A stretch of DNA of 64,000 bases from Lasiodiplodia sp. COLG20 (GCA_009801085.1 VNWV01000001.1:2728001-2792000), one strand, 5' to 3'. Shown: positions 1 through 12,810, numbered from the stretch's first letter. Numbers and translations: made by a program. Notes: generated by a model not told the origin, from the sequence alone.

Positions 1-216
1 AAAAGAAGAAACAAAATAGAAAAGAAGCTAAAGCAGCCAGTTGATCCGGAAATCATCAGTCTATGCCACTGAAGCTTGCTTCTATCGGTCAGCATGTCTG
101 GTAGAATGTTGCAATACTAGCTGGAGGGTCGGGCTGGCTGTTTGAGAGCATAAAGTAAAGGGCCACTGGGCTTATCCATCCTGGCCAAGGCCCATTCATG
201 CACAAGTAGCTGGAAC

Positions 217-2767
217 TCAGTATGTCTCATTGTCGTCCGTCCAGCCAGCTTCGCTGCCTTCAGCACTCATCATGCGGTCGTCCTCACGCTCGATCATCAT
301 TTGAGTGGGACCAACCCCACGAATGCTTCCCGCTGGTCTCGATCTGCGGTGCGTACTGTTGAGCTCGGGGGTATAGCGCTTCATGTGATTGGCACGCAGC
401 TTAGCGTAATACGCCTCGCTTGCATCAGGCTCAGGCTCGGAGACATCGCTGTATGTCTCCCAATTCTCGGATCCTGAGTGGGCAGTGTGCACAGTGGACG
501 AGGTGTTGGACGTTTGGCGGCTGTCCGACCGAGCAGAGGGGGGTGCCATTGGTGGATAATTACCGCGACCAGATTCAGGTCGGACGAAAGACATGAACGA
601 GCGGTCATCGTAGGGGTCCTCCGGGGCAACGGAGCGGACAATGCTGCCACGATCGGAGGAAGTTTCGCGATCGTAGCTGTTGGTCTCCGAGGGGGGAGTA
701 AAGAGGTCTTTCATCTTGGGCGGCGGGGCACGCGGTGGTGCCATGTTACCGCGTATTGTTGAGTTCCCACGGATGGTCAGGTCGTCCCTTCCGGGCTGAT
801 AGCGACGGTCGCCGGTGGAGTCGTTGCTATTCCGCAAGTTCCGTAGCGGAGCGCGGCCTGGAATCTTGGTGGGACTCCCACCCCTGACACTACCGTTGGA
901 CGACACTGATGCGGACAGCGGGTTATGTCCTCTGGAAATGCTCCCAATACTGTAATCGGCATTGCTCCTGAAGCTGGCAGTACTTTGGTTAAAGTTCGTC
1001 GAGACCGGTGTCTTGGTCCGAGAAGGAGCCTGCGAGCCGCCACGAACGCTGTTCGAGCGGGATATCGTACCTTCACTGGCCAATGATGATGTTGACTTGC
1101 TTTGTTTGTGTAGAGTAGGTCTTTGTGTAGCCGGACCTGCGGATGGAGTCTTCGAGCGAGGAGGCAGAGTTCTTGCAGAGGCAGAAGCATCAAGCTCGTC
1201 GAGGTATCTTTCGCCTTGGACCATGAATGGCCTTCCGTATTCATCCTCGTATGCCTCAAGAACTTTCCTAAGCTCAGTTTCGATCTTGGGGAGCTCTTTT
1301 GCGATTCGCTTCCTCATTTTCTCCTCTCTTAGGAGCTTTCCGGGATCCCGCCGCTCGCCCTTCTGACCGCGTCCCATTAGACGAGATGCATCCTGTGCGG
1401 ATGCGGTGAGCTCGTCTCGGTCATGTAGGAGAGACTTGTGCTTGTCCAGCAAGGCAAGTATAGGGGCGCGTTGCTCTTTCAGAGCCTCCAGTCGATCAAT
1501 CTCAGCCTCGTGAGCAGATAGGAGAGCATCGCTGTAAACGTCTGCAGAATGTCAGCCACTTTCATCAAGAGGGGATCGGAGACAATCACCTGAGAAGGCG
1601 GGCGTGAAGTCCAGCATTTCCTCTTCGGAGAAGTACAGACTGTCCCAGAGCTGCTGTAGTTTGTCACGGGCATCCTCTACGAACAGGTGCAGATTCTGGC
1701 GCTTCAGCTCGTTGAGTCTGGCAAGCTCGTCTTCGTACTCGTTGATGATCCTCATGCCGCAACCACGATTGCCGGCCAGGAATGCCTTGCGATCGGCTTC
1801 CTCAACCCCCAAACGATCCCAGAGGTTTTCGATGTTGTTGCGAAGATCCCTCAGACGCCTTTCCCTTTGCGCCTTTTCTTCGACGAGCCTGTCCTTCCTA
1901 GCACCCAAGCGGTCCAGGTCATCCTGATGCAACCCTAATTGTTCAGGCGCCTCTCTCGCAAACTCCAGGATTGCAGGATCGGTCTGTGCCTGAGGGGTCC
2001 CTAGCTCCGCCCACAGCTTGATGATTTCGTCTGCTGTTGACTGTACCCACGCTACTCGGCGGGTGTACTCTTCGTAAACGCGCGAAAATTCCTCATCGAG
2101 CAAATCGATATACGACGGCGAGACATCGAAGGTTGGGGGGATCTTTGCATTCGGCGATGTCGGAGGGAGTTTGATTTGGACGAAGGAGGGCTCGAGATGC
2201 GAGGCGTATGATTCGAGGGCCTGCGCAAGTTCTGATGGCCGTTAGCACACAGGCCGGGCGAACGGCTAGGGAATTGCAACTTGCTTTTAACCTGCTCAAA
2301 GCGCTCACGGTGCTGTCTGCCAACAGCTCTTTGCTTTTCCTTCAGCGCTTGAATGCAGTGACTTAGAGGATACGTGATTTGAAGGCTCTCATCCTCAGGA
2401 TTGTAGCTGTCGCGAGCGCTTCTCCCTTCCAATGAAGCCTCCAACTGCTTGATGGTTTTAATCAGGCGGCGCGCCTCATCAACCTTCTCATCTTTTTCTC
2501 TGTCACAAAGTCAGTCATGCTACGTCTAAAGATGCTCGTGTGCCCGACGTACGCGTTCACCAGCTTCAGCTGGTTGTTCAGCGTCGCAGACAGCGCTGAG
2601 AAAAGCTGCAGGCTAGGTCAGCACTCGAGAAAATAGTTATGCAACGGTAAGCGCACCTCTTCTTCGCGGGCATCGCGCTCATGGTCGGGAACACCAATCT
2701 CGTCGAAGAGGCCGTGGAGCTGGCCGATGATAGTGGTTACCTGCTGCGACAGGTAGCTAGTGTCCAT
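217..2767 (-). CDS. ASE1: Ase1/PRC1/MAP65-family microtubule bundler
   Basis: Family role: crosslinks antiparallel microtubules at the anaphase spindle midzone. My model has five exons (2657-2767, 2553-2605, 2285-2499, 1590-2231, 217-1541), giving 781 residues. The N-terminus (MDTSYLSQQVTTIIGQLHGL) and the long charged coiled coil with the LWDRLGVEE and YFSEEEMLDFTP stretches are typical of the MAP65/PRC1/Ase1 spectrin-like region. The C-terminal 370 or so residues are Ser/Pro/Arg-rich and probably disordered; in this family that region is phosphoregulated. The third intron (2232-2284) only restores the conserved EQVKKLAQALESYASHLEPS stretch if a GC donor (GCAAGT) is used. The start is the first ATG after which all exons stay in phase. 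Family assignment is secure; exact splice sites are inferred. Confidence 0.92.
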
Positions 2768-4195
2768 GGCCGTGCAGGCTTGCGTGCGAAAACGCAGCTG
2801 GACGACTACGTGTCATGCAACACTGCAGGAGGGCAGTCGGAATGCGTTCCGAGCGACGGGCGTGCAGATAGGCGAGCTGCTCTGAGTGGTGGCCTGCGGC
2901 AGTGGTAATGATCGTGGGCGCGGAAGTGCGGCGGGGGATCGCAAGGCCTCAAGCGCTCTCGAGCGAGCTTCGGCGGTGATCTCAGAGAGCGAAGAGGTGG
3001 CGAGGCGAAGTGCGCAGAGGCGAGGAGGTGGGTACGTAACGCTTCTTTAGACGCGGGATCGCCCTGGTGTTGAAGCTAGTGTTTACGAGCCGCGCGCCGG
3101 CCGGGAGCGTTACCGCAGCAACCGCCACTGCCGACCGCAGCACTTCCCCAAAGCCTGCGCCAGCCCGGCACCTGCGTGTTAGCGCTGTGAGATTTAGACC
3201 CGATCGAGCCAATGTAAACCGGTTTTCGCCCGCTGCAAGCCATCCGTGCAACGATCTGCCCGCAACAGTGCCCCGCCACCTCAGGCGAATCCCGTCTTCC
3301 ATGACATCGCCCCAGAAACTCGCTCAGCTCTGCAAGGAGCTGTCCTTGGCCGTTTCAACTCTACACCTTGCAAGCTCCTGCGCAGCTGATGGCCACGCGG
3401 ACGACCGGACAGCTCGGATGATAACAGTACATCACTACAATGACTCAGGCCTCATCGGTCGGGCAGTGACGCTGCTCACTTTACGGACGGGCCTGACTGC
3501 ATGTGCTAACGCCGCAAATCTTCCCTGCTGCCTCTGCGCGACGTTACGCCAACTCCTGACGACAGTAGTCGCTCAGGCCTATTTTGGGATCGGAGCGGCC
3601 GCTATGGCGCGCTACTGCCCCACACAAGTATAAAGTCACACACTGATCAGCATCGCGTCCGTTTCAACAGACCTCGGAATCAATTCCTACGGGGTGTCTA
3701 TCAACAACCGCCAGGACGAAGAATACCCTTCCCGCATAGAAGACACAACCAGAACTCGAGAATCGGATGAGAACGCCGGGGATATGATGATGTCAGTGGC
3801 AGCTGGCCACTGCAAAAGGGAGAATACATGACGGTGAATCTTTGGGGGCTCGTGATCGGTCATGACGAAGGGGGCACGACTCGCGGAGACGGGGGGCGGA
3901 AAGGTGGTATTGGTGTGTTTTGGTGGGGGCTGAAAGGGATTTTGGCCGTCGATGTTGCTACGGAAAAGCAAGGCAGTCCTCAAGTCCGTCCAGAATCGGC
4001 ACACGTGCTCGATACCCCGGTCCGACGCTGGGGCAAGAGCAGCGTTGCCCCGTCCTCTGTCGGTATGTATAGCTCCAACAACAAATCGGACGAGACTACG
4101 CGCCAAGATGGACGATGGGAGCCGCCGCTAGAATGCTGCAATCATCCGCCGCTTCCTGTCAACAGGTCTGCGCCGGATTTGGCTTGGCTGCCACC
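2768..4195. other. Intergenic, no convincing gene
   Basis: Region between the Ase1 start and the importin alpha stop. Open frames exist on both strands, the longest about 190 codons at 3067-3633, but they overlap on opposite strands, lack any recognisable domain and look like GC-driven chance frames. It should hold the Ase1 promoter and the importin alpha 3' UTR. Confidence 0.6.
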
Positions 4196-6168
4196 TCACA
4201 TGTCCATCGAGTCCCCGCCGTTGGCGAAGTTGAAGTTCTGCTGCTGAGGCTGGGCGCCAAAGCCGAACGTGCCGTCCTGGCCCTGCTGAGGAGCCAGCTC
4301 GTTCATATCGCCAGCCGCGTCTTCCTCATCCGAGAAGTACTTCTCAATGATGTTGTAGGCCTTCATGTAGATCTCCTCGTTCGCGTTGTTCTGGCAGTCG
4401 TGGATCTTCTCCATGCCACCGCACTCTTCGATGAACAGCGCATAGCGGTTGATCGGCTCGCCGCCCTCCGTGGCCTCCTTGTCCATCTCGCCAACCTTGA
4501 GGATGTTCTCCAGACCGTCCAGAGCCACCTGAATGATCTTGTTATCGGGGCAGGCCAGCAAGTCGCACAGAGGGCGGATGCAGCCCTGCGATACAAGGTA
4601 GCGGATCTGGTCAGGCTTCTGAAGACCACCCGAGGTTGCGTTGGAGATGGCCCAGCAGGCCTCCTTACGGGTCTTGAAGTCTCCGTTAGAAAGAAGGTGG
4701 ATGAGCGGGGGAATGATGTTAGCATCAACGACAGCCTGGATCTGGGTCGAGTTGCCAGCGGTGATGTTGGAAATGGTCCAGCAAGCCTCCTTGCGAATGC
4801 CATCCTTGGTGGAGCTCAACAGAGAAAGAAGCGCGGGCAGAGCGCCGCAGTTGATGATGACCTGAGTCTGAACGTCATCACCAGTGACGATATTACCGAC
4901 AGAGCGCAGAGCAGGAGTCTGGACCGAGGTCGAAGCGTGCATCAGAAGCTCAACCAGGCGGCGCGGGATGCCGGCCTCGATGACGGCCTGGATCTTGTCG
5001 TTTGAGCCGTCGGAAAGGTAGGAAATCGCCCAGCAAGCATCGATTAGGACCTCGTCATCCAGCGAATAAACAAGCTTTGCGAGAACGGGAAGGGCGGGGG
5101 CAATCTATGAGGTAAAGTTTCAGCGTTTGCCGAAGGCATAAAATCCCGGGGGTCTACTCACGGTCTGCCAGTCAGGCTGCGGGGTCTTGCCACGGCAGAA
5201 GTTGCTCAGAGTCCAGGTAGCGTTGCGGAGCATGCTCAACTTGCGGCTGTCGCCGAGCAGGTTGAGAAGCGGCTTGAGAGCGCCAGCCTGCAGGACAAAG
5301 TCGCGGCACGCGGGGCTGTCACCAGCAATGTTACCCAGAGCCCAAACAGCCTGTTCCCTGACATCAGGCTCGTGGCTGCTAAGAAGTTCGACGAAGATAG
5401 GAACGGCGCCAGCCTCGATGACGACCTGGGTCTGCTGGGCAGAGCCCGAGGCGATGTTGGTGAGGGCCCATGCGGCCTCGAACTGGACGAGGGTGTGGGG
5501 GGAGCGCAGGAACTCGACGAATCTGCTCACGACACCAGTCTCGATGACACGCTCAATGGGAGGGTTGCGCTCCTTGGACAAGAGCTTCCGGAACTTGGTG
5601 GTGGCCTGAATCTGCTCGTCTATCTGTTCGGAGAAGACGCCCTTGACCATCTGGGGGAGCTCCTCGTTGAGCTACGCAACATGTCAGCAGAGAGGTCCAA
5701 AAATTTGAGCATTGACGCTTTCAGAGAGACAATCATGGTCCTCGTTGTGGCTCGTGCTGGTGGATAAGGATAAGGGGTGGCCAGTTCGCCCGGCAACTAT
5801 CAGGCGGGGAAACAGCGGCAATAAAAGCCTGAGCGCAAGGCGGAAGAGGCATGCAAGCAGCGGCGCCACCACGACAACGGGCTGTTGCTCGCGTGGACGG
5901 GGTGCGTGAACGACTGCGCGGGGTGGCGTACCTGGCTCTCGATGTTTCCACCCTCATCATCGCTGTCCGGAGCGGCGCCCAGCGCAGCACCGGGACCGCC
6001 GCCTTCGCGGGGGGCGATGCCACGGCGCTTTGCAAGGTTCTCCTCCCTCTTCTGCTTGCGGATCTCGACCTGCTGCTCCTCGCGGCGACGGCGCAGCTCA
6101 TCGGGCTTGAACGTGTTCTTCGCCTTGAACGTCGTGCGACGATGCTCGGGAATGTAGCGATCGGCCAT
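4196..6168 (-). CDS. SRP1: Importin subunit alpha (karyopherin alpha)
   Basis: Adaptor that binds classical nuclear localisation signals and importin beta for nuclear import. Three exons (5932-6168, 5162-5671, 4196-5104) join in frame. Residues 1-60 hold the importin-beta-binding domain ([20 protein letters not shown] and following basic residues). About ten armadillo repeats follow, with the repeated W..N pattern that lines the NLS groove ([60 protein letters not shown]). The C-terminus is acidic and Gln/Phe/Gly-rich. The first intron is long for this window (260 bp) and separates the IBB domain from the repeats. It is divergently transcribed from the Pot1 gene, 614 bp away. Confidence 0.97.
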
Positions 6169-6782
6169 GGTGGCGGGGCTTCGCGGCGGCGGACGATGCG
6201 GGCGCGAGTGTTAGAGGGGTGGTTGAGGGGACGAGGATCGCTGCAGGCAGCGCAGGTGCAAGGTGAGGCAAGAAGCTCGTGGGGTGTTTGGAGGTTCAGG
6301 TCGAGCGGGCGGAAAATAATGCGGGCAACAGCCCTGCGAGGATTGGGCTCTGTTTTCGACTAGCGCAGATGAGTCAGCGCCGGTCTTGGCACGCTGGCTC
6401 ACGACATGACGACACGCGAGCGCCAACCTACGCCCGCCCTGCACGCGCCGCCGAAGTGCATGCGTTGGGAGCGCGGAGCCTGCATCCGTTCTCACCTCCC
6501 GCGCACGCGCCTAGATTCTTGTTGCGCGGCCTGCTGCAGCTCCAACCGCCGCGCCAGCAACAGCGCCGTGTGCCCCGCCAGCCGATCACCAGGCGCCGGC
6601 CAATGGTTGCCCATCCACTGCTCGCCTGTGACGCCGCAGCCGTGGTAGGGCGGGCAATGTCCTACCCGCTTTCCGTGACCTTCCCCATTTTGTCGCGACT
6701 CTGAGCATCCACCACCCAACGGCTTTTCCATTCCCTCTGCTCTCACCGTCACGACGCGCGACGCGTCGAGTCTGCGCCCGCA
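6169..6782. promoter_or_regulatory. Divergent upstream region, importin alpha/Pot1
   Basis: The two start codons face away from each other, so this 614-bp GC-rich stretch must contain both promoters. I see no further gene in it. Open frames here overlap on both strands and match nothing I know. Confidence 0.5.
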
Positions 6783-8834
6783 ATGCCGCTGGGAGCGCCG
6801 GTGAGACAGCCGGACAGCTTCCTTACAATCGAGCAGGCACTGGAACAACCGGCTCAAAAGATCGTCAATGTTATCGGCGTAGTTAGCGAAATCCTACCAA
6901 TGAAGGATTCCAACGGCAGTGGTAGGCGTTCATTTGCCCTCGTAGATGCACCCGCTAACCATCTCATGGACATGCAATTCGCTATCCAGCTACAGGACAA
7001 GTCCGTCACAACCAAGCTTCATGAGGGCCGCAGTATACGAGTAAAATGGTTCATCAAACACCATTCGCCTCAAGCCCCACCGATAGAGAACGTTGGCGAC
7101 ACGGTCATTCTGCGAGGCTTCAAGGTCCGCACCCCAGCACAACTCTGCCAGCCTTATGTCCACTAACCTTTCCAGGTCATCGTCTTCTCGAATAAGAAAC
7201 TCTTGCTGTCGTCATATCACAGCGAATGCATAATATTCCCCCCAAATGTCATGCCCGACCCCCATTTCAATGACTCCTATGCCTCAGGGCAGATGCTCAA
7301 ATATTTGCGCTATCCGCCAACCGCCAAAGCGCCAACCCTAGAACAGCAATTATGGGCCATCTCTCTTAGACATGCCCTATGCTCCAACTTGGCCACAGAA
7401 CCGACTGCCGTCGTATCCGCAACGCCTAGACAATCGTCTACAAAGTTCAGGCTTATCAAAGACATTGGCCCAAGTCAATTCTTCGATTTAGTCGTCGAAG
7501 TGGTCAAGTCGTACCCACCGACCTTTGAGATGTACGTCACGGACTACACGGAAAACACCCTCCTTTATCGGTACAAATATCCCTACGAAGACCGAGGTAC
7601 TAGCATAGGCAGAGACGGTGATTCTTATGGTTACACTGACCAATTGCATCAGAGGGAGTGGCCAGGACCATTTGGCCAGATGACTCTGCAGGTGAAGCTC
7701 TGGGACAATCATGTTGATTCCTTGCACAAGTTAAAGGAAGGGGACTTTATTCAACTGCAAAATGTCCACATCAAGATGGATGACCATGGTAAGAAGATTG
7801 AGGGCGCGTTACATGGGGACAGAGACTATCCAGGACGCGTATATGTCACTATGGTCAAGACGTGGGACCCTCGGGTCCGTGCATTGAAGGAGCGGAAGCA
7901 GGCCTATCTCATGGCGATGAAGAATCGAGAGCAACAAGGCCAGGGCAAGCAATCACGCAAAGAGAAAAACAAGAAGAAAAAGGCAATGGAACAAAAAGAG
8001 AAACAAGCAGCGGCACAATCAGAGAACCCTGCAAACGAGGCAGACCACCTCGGGCCCAACTCTCACGGTAAGTTCTCTTAATGAGCTTCGTCAATTTGTC
8101 ACTAACTTCGAGTAGTAAAATGCGAAAGGCCACAAGACCCAATGGTGCGGCTGGCTGACATTGAAACCAACGAACGACGCCTGTATAAGACACCAAACGA
8201 ACTGAGCTGTGATCTGCCCTTCATCAACGCAATCTACAGAGCTCGGGTTCGCGTCGTCGACTTCTGGCCGGAGAAGCTAGAGGACTTCTCCAGATCCTTG
8301 GATGATCCCGAGTTCAATGACATCCGTGAAGAAGATCAAACACAAAGCTCAACGACTTACACAGCACTCTCAGCCGGTACTCAACACTGGGAATGGCACT
8401 TCTGTCTGTTGGTAGAAGATGCAAAACAACCTCCTGGAACCAAGAATCCTGTTAGGATACCGCTCCTAGTATTTGATAAGGCTGCGGAATGCCTTCTTCG
8501 TCTTGATGCCGCAGAGTAAGCAAAGACATCCTTGATTTGATATGTAGGATGTATGCCCTGACTTTATTGTCTTAGTCTACGTAAGGATAAAAGAACGCTG
8601 AACCAGCTTAAAAACAAGCTTTTCATCCTATGGGGGAATCTGGAGGAACTGAAGTCCGAAGGAGGGGATCCGTTCGACGACGCCGTAGCGAAGCAGCACT
8701 CGAGCAATGCATTCGATTGCTGTATCAAAGAAACAGGCATTACGGCGGAGCCGGAGCTTGGAAAGGCAGGATCAGGGACACAGCCCAGCTTCCAAAGGAT
8801 CTACAATCTTCATGGCACAACAATCAACAATTGA
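6783..8834 (+). CDS. POT1: Pot1, telomere single-strand binding protein
   Basis: Shelterin component that binds the single-stranded telomeric 3' overhang through two OB folds. Four exons (6783-7124, 7176-8067, 8116-8515, 8576-8834) give 630 residues. Residues 10-150 look like OB1 (Telo_bind) with VNVIGVVSEI and VILRGFKVIVFSNKKL. Residues 210-350 (IKDIGPSQFFDLVVEVVKSY, YVTDYTENTLLY, LKEGDFIQLQNVHIK) match the second OB fold (POT1PC). A Lys/Glu-rich linker precedes a C-terminal domain ending in IYNLHGTTINN. The last exon is in a different frame from the preceding one and is only seen after splicing. I see no TPP1-like partner gene in the window. Confidence 0.88.
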
Positions 8835-9644
8835 TGGCCGTGGCCAATTACCCAAGCCCACAAAGGTCCATTGCTAGCTATCTGCTTACGCTACGGCGGA
8901 GCGGGGAAATTGTCAGGCTTATTTTAAAGCTCACTGGATTAGGAGTCAACAGGCGTTAGCGGCAAAACGGAGGGAAAGGTGCCTTGACGGATTGTGTATA
9001 CAAATACCCAGACTAAATACTCAGCGCCAACATCCAATAAAGGTGCTTCCCAGTGTTTTTGCAATGCTCTTAGTTCAGACATGAAGGAAATGCAGAGGCC
9101 TGCGTCATTTGTATAATTCACCCCACTAGATCTGCCAAGCTTTCTTTCTCCAATCCGATACCAAAGTTTATCGAAGGTTGTCCTGAATGATAAAGCAAGC
9201 ACGACCGTTAGTATTAGACAATGCCAGGGTATAAGGCCTTTTGCATGCACTAAGCTGCTGTGCGAGGCCATACTTTTGCATTTCGGCGGGTAACATTGAG
9301 CGGCGCACCTTTACAGTTCCTAGCGACCGGGAGACGAATGTCCTTCTTTGTCGATTCATAATTACAGGCACTCCAGTGACCACATATAACCTTCTGCGTT
9401 AACAAAATACTAGCAGCATGTTGCCCGTTAATGAAGATGGGCTTTCCTAAGATACTTCGAGAGTAACCGCGCATGTATGTATTTCACTCCAGTTGAATAG
9501 TATAACGAGCAGGGACTAGTCTCATTTTCGATTGCCAGGCAGATATCAAACCTCGAAGCCACATCACGCTTGGGACCGTTCAAACTGGTCAAAACTGCAA
9601 GCCTCCACCTATTAAAGAACAGATATTCGTTTTATCTTGTATAA
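8835..9644. other. Intergenic, no gene seen
   Basis: About 800 bp, relatively AT-rich compared with its flanks. The frames on the minus strand (8939-9474) are short, overlapping and without domain signals. No tRNA or repeat found by eye. Confidence 0.6.
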
Positions 9645-10249
9645 ATGCTTCTTTCTTCTCAGCCATCGATACACACAGGGTGGCGACAAAAGCTCTCAAA
9701 AAATCACCCACTTCTCGGAAACGCGTCGAGTCCAAAGCCTATGGCTAATGTTAGGCGAAGCTTAACGGACAACGTCCACGATGCATCCATATGCATTTCA
9801 GCCATGGGCACTGGGATTGGTCTTTACGGGATCTACCTCACTTGGGGAAATGTAAGTGGAAATAGCGATATTAAGACAGTCCTCCCGCTGATACAGTGAA
9901 CCAGCCCGCAGGTGTTAGTGCCATACAGACTTTCTGCATATCCATATACTGGGCTATCGAGTCTATTTTATGGATTTTGTGGTGTGCGGCCTGCGTCCCT
10001 CCGGCGGAGCACGTGCAGTGGCGGTGGACGAAGTCGGGAGAGAATGTCGGCCCCGTCATCGTGTCATCTCTTGTCTTGAAGTACGCACTGCTCATGTTCC
10101 ACGCTCTATTCAAATATTTCGGCGCCCCATACAGTATGGCTTATGGGGTTTTTACGGCCATGATGGGTTTGGATCTCGTAGAAGCCCTAGTTGTCTTGCT
10201 CTGGTTTGGAAGATGGTGGAGAAGGCGTCCAGTGGACTGGATAGTATGA
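9645..10249 (+). CDS. Small four-helix membrane protein, unknown function
   Basis: I do not recognise the family. Two exons (9645-9851 and 9905-10249) join in phase over a 53-bp intron (donor AAT/GTAAGT, acceptor ACCAG/CCC) to give 183 residues. Four hydrophobic segments are visible: ICISAMGTGIGLYGIYLTW, an Ile/Trp-rich helix after AIQTFCISIYW, VIVSSLVLKYALLMFHALF, and MMGLDLVEALVVLLWFG. The C-terminus is basic (RWWRRRPVDW), which would favour a cytosolic tail. The start could instead be the later Met at about 9741 (MANVRRS), which lies closer to the first helix. Further upstream exons cannot be excluded. Confidence 0.6.
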
Positions 10250-10359
10250 ATTTTCATGGGGACGTTGCACTGTATGAGTATTAGAGCTCTTTCGTGTACT
10301 ATTATCCAACGCCATTAATCTACTGCTACGGGGAGTGAGAGCGGTAGATCCCGCATAAT

Positions 10360-11937
10360 CTAATTGTCTAATGTATTCCGCCTGCTCCTATCACCTCTCA
10401 GGTCCTTCCCACCGCCGATCACCACCTCCAGTGCCTGGGTGAGCGCGTTCTCATCGTATCTGAGGAACCCTTCTCCGTGCCCACCACTGCCCCCACTTCT
10501 TCTTCCGTACAGCCGCACCGTCTCGATGCCCAATGTTGCCAACTCGGCTCTATTGACGGCAGGTGTGCCCGCACCCTCGAGATGAATTACGTGTGTCACG
10601 TATTTCCTGTACTCCAGGGGTGTGATGGCGTCTGCCCCGCCGCGAGTCCTGCTCTCGGCGCCCGCCTTCGCGATGGCAGCTACGAAATCCAAAGCCGAGA
10701 AGGGCTTGGACGACGGCCCCGTCTCACGGTCTACGGTGCTGTTCAGGATCAAAATCTTGTGCCGCACGGCCGGATTCGCAGCTATGGCAGCGCCAACTCC
10801 CCGTAGGATTAGCGATGGGATGATGGAGGTGTAGAGCGAGCCGATGCTGTAGACGACGGCCTGGCTGTCATTGGCGATGGCCGAGGTAACCTTCGGGTTG
10901 GCTGGCGGCCGGATCTCTTGGCCGTACGGGTTGATGTACCAGATGCGGTCGATGCGAGCGGGGAGGTCTTCTTCTTCGGCTTTGCTGAAGATGATATTTG
11001 GCTTCCGGAGCATGGGAAGAGAACCGGGGAGGTTGGCGTCTTCGACAACGTCATGGTCCTCAGTGTCTTCTAGATTCTTGGAGTTCATGTCCGGAAGAGC
11101 GGTGGGTTCTGAAGGGTGGGAAATGGCATTCTGGCCAGTTATGATGGTTCCGTTGGCGAGGCCGGCGCTAATGTGGTGCGAGAAGTTGGTGTTGATGGCC
11201 GGAAGGACCGCGGTATTGGATGGCACTCCACAGATGCTGCTGAGAAGGTAAATGGCTGATTCAAGGCTGCCGGAGAAGAGGCGGGCACTGCACGAAGTCA
11301 GAAGGAGCTCGTTGGAATGAAGAGGTGCAACGCCTGCGTACCCAGTGAGAAAGAGGTTTCCAATACTGGCAGAGGAAAAGTTGAAAGTGGAGGTTGGCCT
11401 GACCCTCTTCACGATCTCTAAATTTAGCAAGTTCAAGAAAGACCGAATCAGTTCCTTCTTTTCCGAAGAGATGTTTTTCCACAGGTCGTGGCGTGCCTCG
11501 ACTATATCAAGCCACTCATGCCTTGCTCCATCGGCATCCAAGCACAGGCGGTGGTTGAAGAAAGCCTTGATCGCGGCTCTTTCTGGGTCGCCGTTCTCAG
11601 GAATGAGACGGACGAGACGACCTGCGAGGCGGTCAGGGAAACGGGACACGCTTCGATGGCGGGGTTCTGAACGCACTCCGCAAATCACCAATACCTAGAT
11701 GTTGTCAGCAAACAGCGTTAGCAGAGATGATAAATGCTCACCTGGGCCCCCAAAGACGCGGATGAGCTCCGATGTGCTACCACCGTTATCGCTAATGGGA
11801 ATGACGTAGCTCAAGGAGCATTGTTTCCGCTCGGCGACCGTCTTGAACACGTCAACCAAGTTGTTTGCGGCGCTGCCGCCGGAAAAGACAACGATCCCCT
11901 TGGGCTTGATCGAATCTCCAAGGATGGGAAGAGCCAT
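10360..11937 (-). CDS. CofD/YvcK-like family protein
   Basis: Belongs to the CofD superfamily (2-phospho-L-lactate transferase in archaea, YvcK in bacteria). The role of the fungal members is not established. Four exons (11742-11937, 11677-11694, 11342-11621, 10360-11287) give 473 residues. Family signatures are the N-terminal GIVVFSGGSAANNL, PISDNGGSTSELIRVFGG and GPGIGDLRSRLVRLIP; the last is only complete after removing two introns around an 18-nt exon. Later motifs are SIGNLFLTGARLFSG, VYSIGSLYTSIIPSLILRGV and HKILILNSTVDRETG. An upstream in-frame ATG at 12033 would add 32 residues. The third intron (11288-11341) is 54 nt and in frame, so its retention would insert 18 residues without a stop. 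Confidence 0.85.
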
Positions 11938-12033
11938 GGTGGCCGAAACGAAAGTGCAGAAGATGTGCGAGCTGGGCCGAGTGGCAGCAGCACGAAGATA
12001 AGCGAGAGCTTCACGAGACCGGGAGCAGAACAC

Positions 12034-12469
12034 GTTTACGAAAGAATCAGGACACTTTGCATGGCTGAAGGTAGCTGACGCGAGGGGAGGACAGAGCAGG
12101 TGGTGGCGCAGTTCGGCCGCTGGCTGGCACTTTGTCCGAAAAGGGAGTCACAGCGCGCAGCGCTGGTTCATTGGTCTGAACTCAACGTCATCGCCATGCG
12201 CTGTCCCGAGTAGCAGGACGCATCACGAATGCACGATTGATATCGAGTAAAATGTGTATTTCGAGCTTTGTACGCCGTGGGGTGGTTCGGCCCCGGCATC
12301 GCATGCTTCAAATATATGTAGGCGCTTGAGCCCTCCAGATATGATAGCTCCCATTCTCTGTTTCTCCATGTGTCTGTCTGAATGGTCCTCCACCTTGGCC
12401 TTTGCGCCCTTTTGATTTTTTCGTTTTCTCGCGATTCCTCCCCGAATTTCCCGTTTGCGCGCCCCAGTC
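12034..12469. other. Intergenic, no gene seen
   Basis: Lies between the start of the CofD-like gene and the stop of the small mitochondrial protein gene. It should contain the CofD-like promoter and the neighbour's 3' UTR. A 355-codon frame crossing it is a shadow (see rejected items). Confidence 0.55.
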
Positions 12470-12810
12470 TTACGCGGCGGCCTTCTCCTGCTCGGCGACA
12501 CGGGCCCGCTTCTCAAGCAGGGCATCTTTCCGGTCGGCGAGGAGCTTATACTGGCGGGACTCGACGCCCTGCAGCCAGTAGCCGAAGCTGCCTCCGATGG
12601 TTGCGTACAGAGGGTAGGCCCAGAGCGAGCCCTTGTTGAAGAACGGGCGCATCTCCATGCCCAGCTGCCATAGCCGGACAGCGACACCTGCGGAAGCGAC
12701 GACAGGTCAGCCAATGCCGGCTCACGCGGGAACAGCCAGCGGTGGTGCGGAGGACGAGGAGGCCGGGCAGGCGTACCGAAGCCGCTCCAGAAGAGAACCT
12801 TGGAGACCAT
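12470..12810 (-). CDS. Small mitochondrial inner-membrane protein, probable complex I 14-kDa type subunit
   Basis: Two exons (12777-12810, 12470-12687) separated by an 89-bp intron give 83 residues. The N-terminus (MVSKVLFWSGFGVAVRLWQL) is an aromatic, basic amphipathic stretch. It is followed by GMEMRPFFNKGSLWAYPLYA, a short Gly-rich hydrophobic segment (TIGGSFGYWLQGVE) and a charged C-terminal helix (LLADRKDALLEKRARVAEQE). This pattern resembles the small protein annotated in filamentous fungi as NADH-ubiquinone oxidoreductase 14-kDa subunit. I make that match from memory of family look, so the complex assignment is less certain than the gene itself. It is divergent from Shg1, with 283 bp between the start codons. 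Confidence 0.72.

Noticed and set aside
3067..3633. 188-codon plus-strand frame between ASE1 and importin alpha
   Set aside because: Overlaps equally long minus-strand frames, has no domain, and its Cys/Ala/Arg-rich composition is as expected from GC-rich noncoding DNA.
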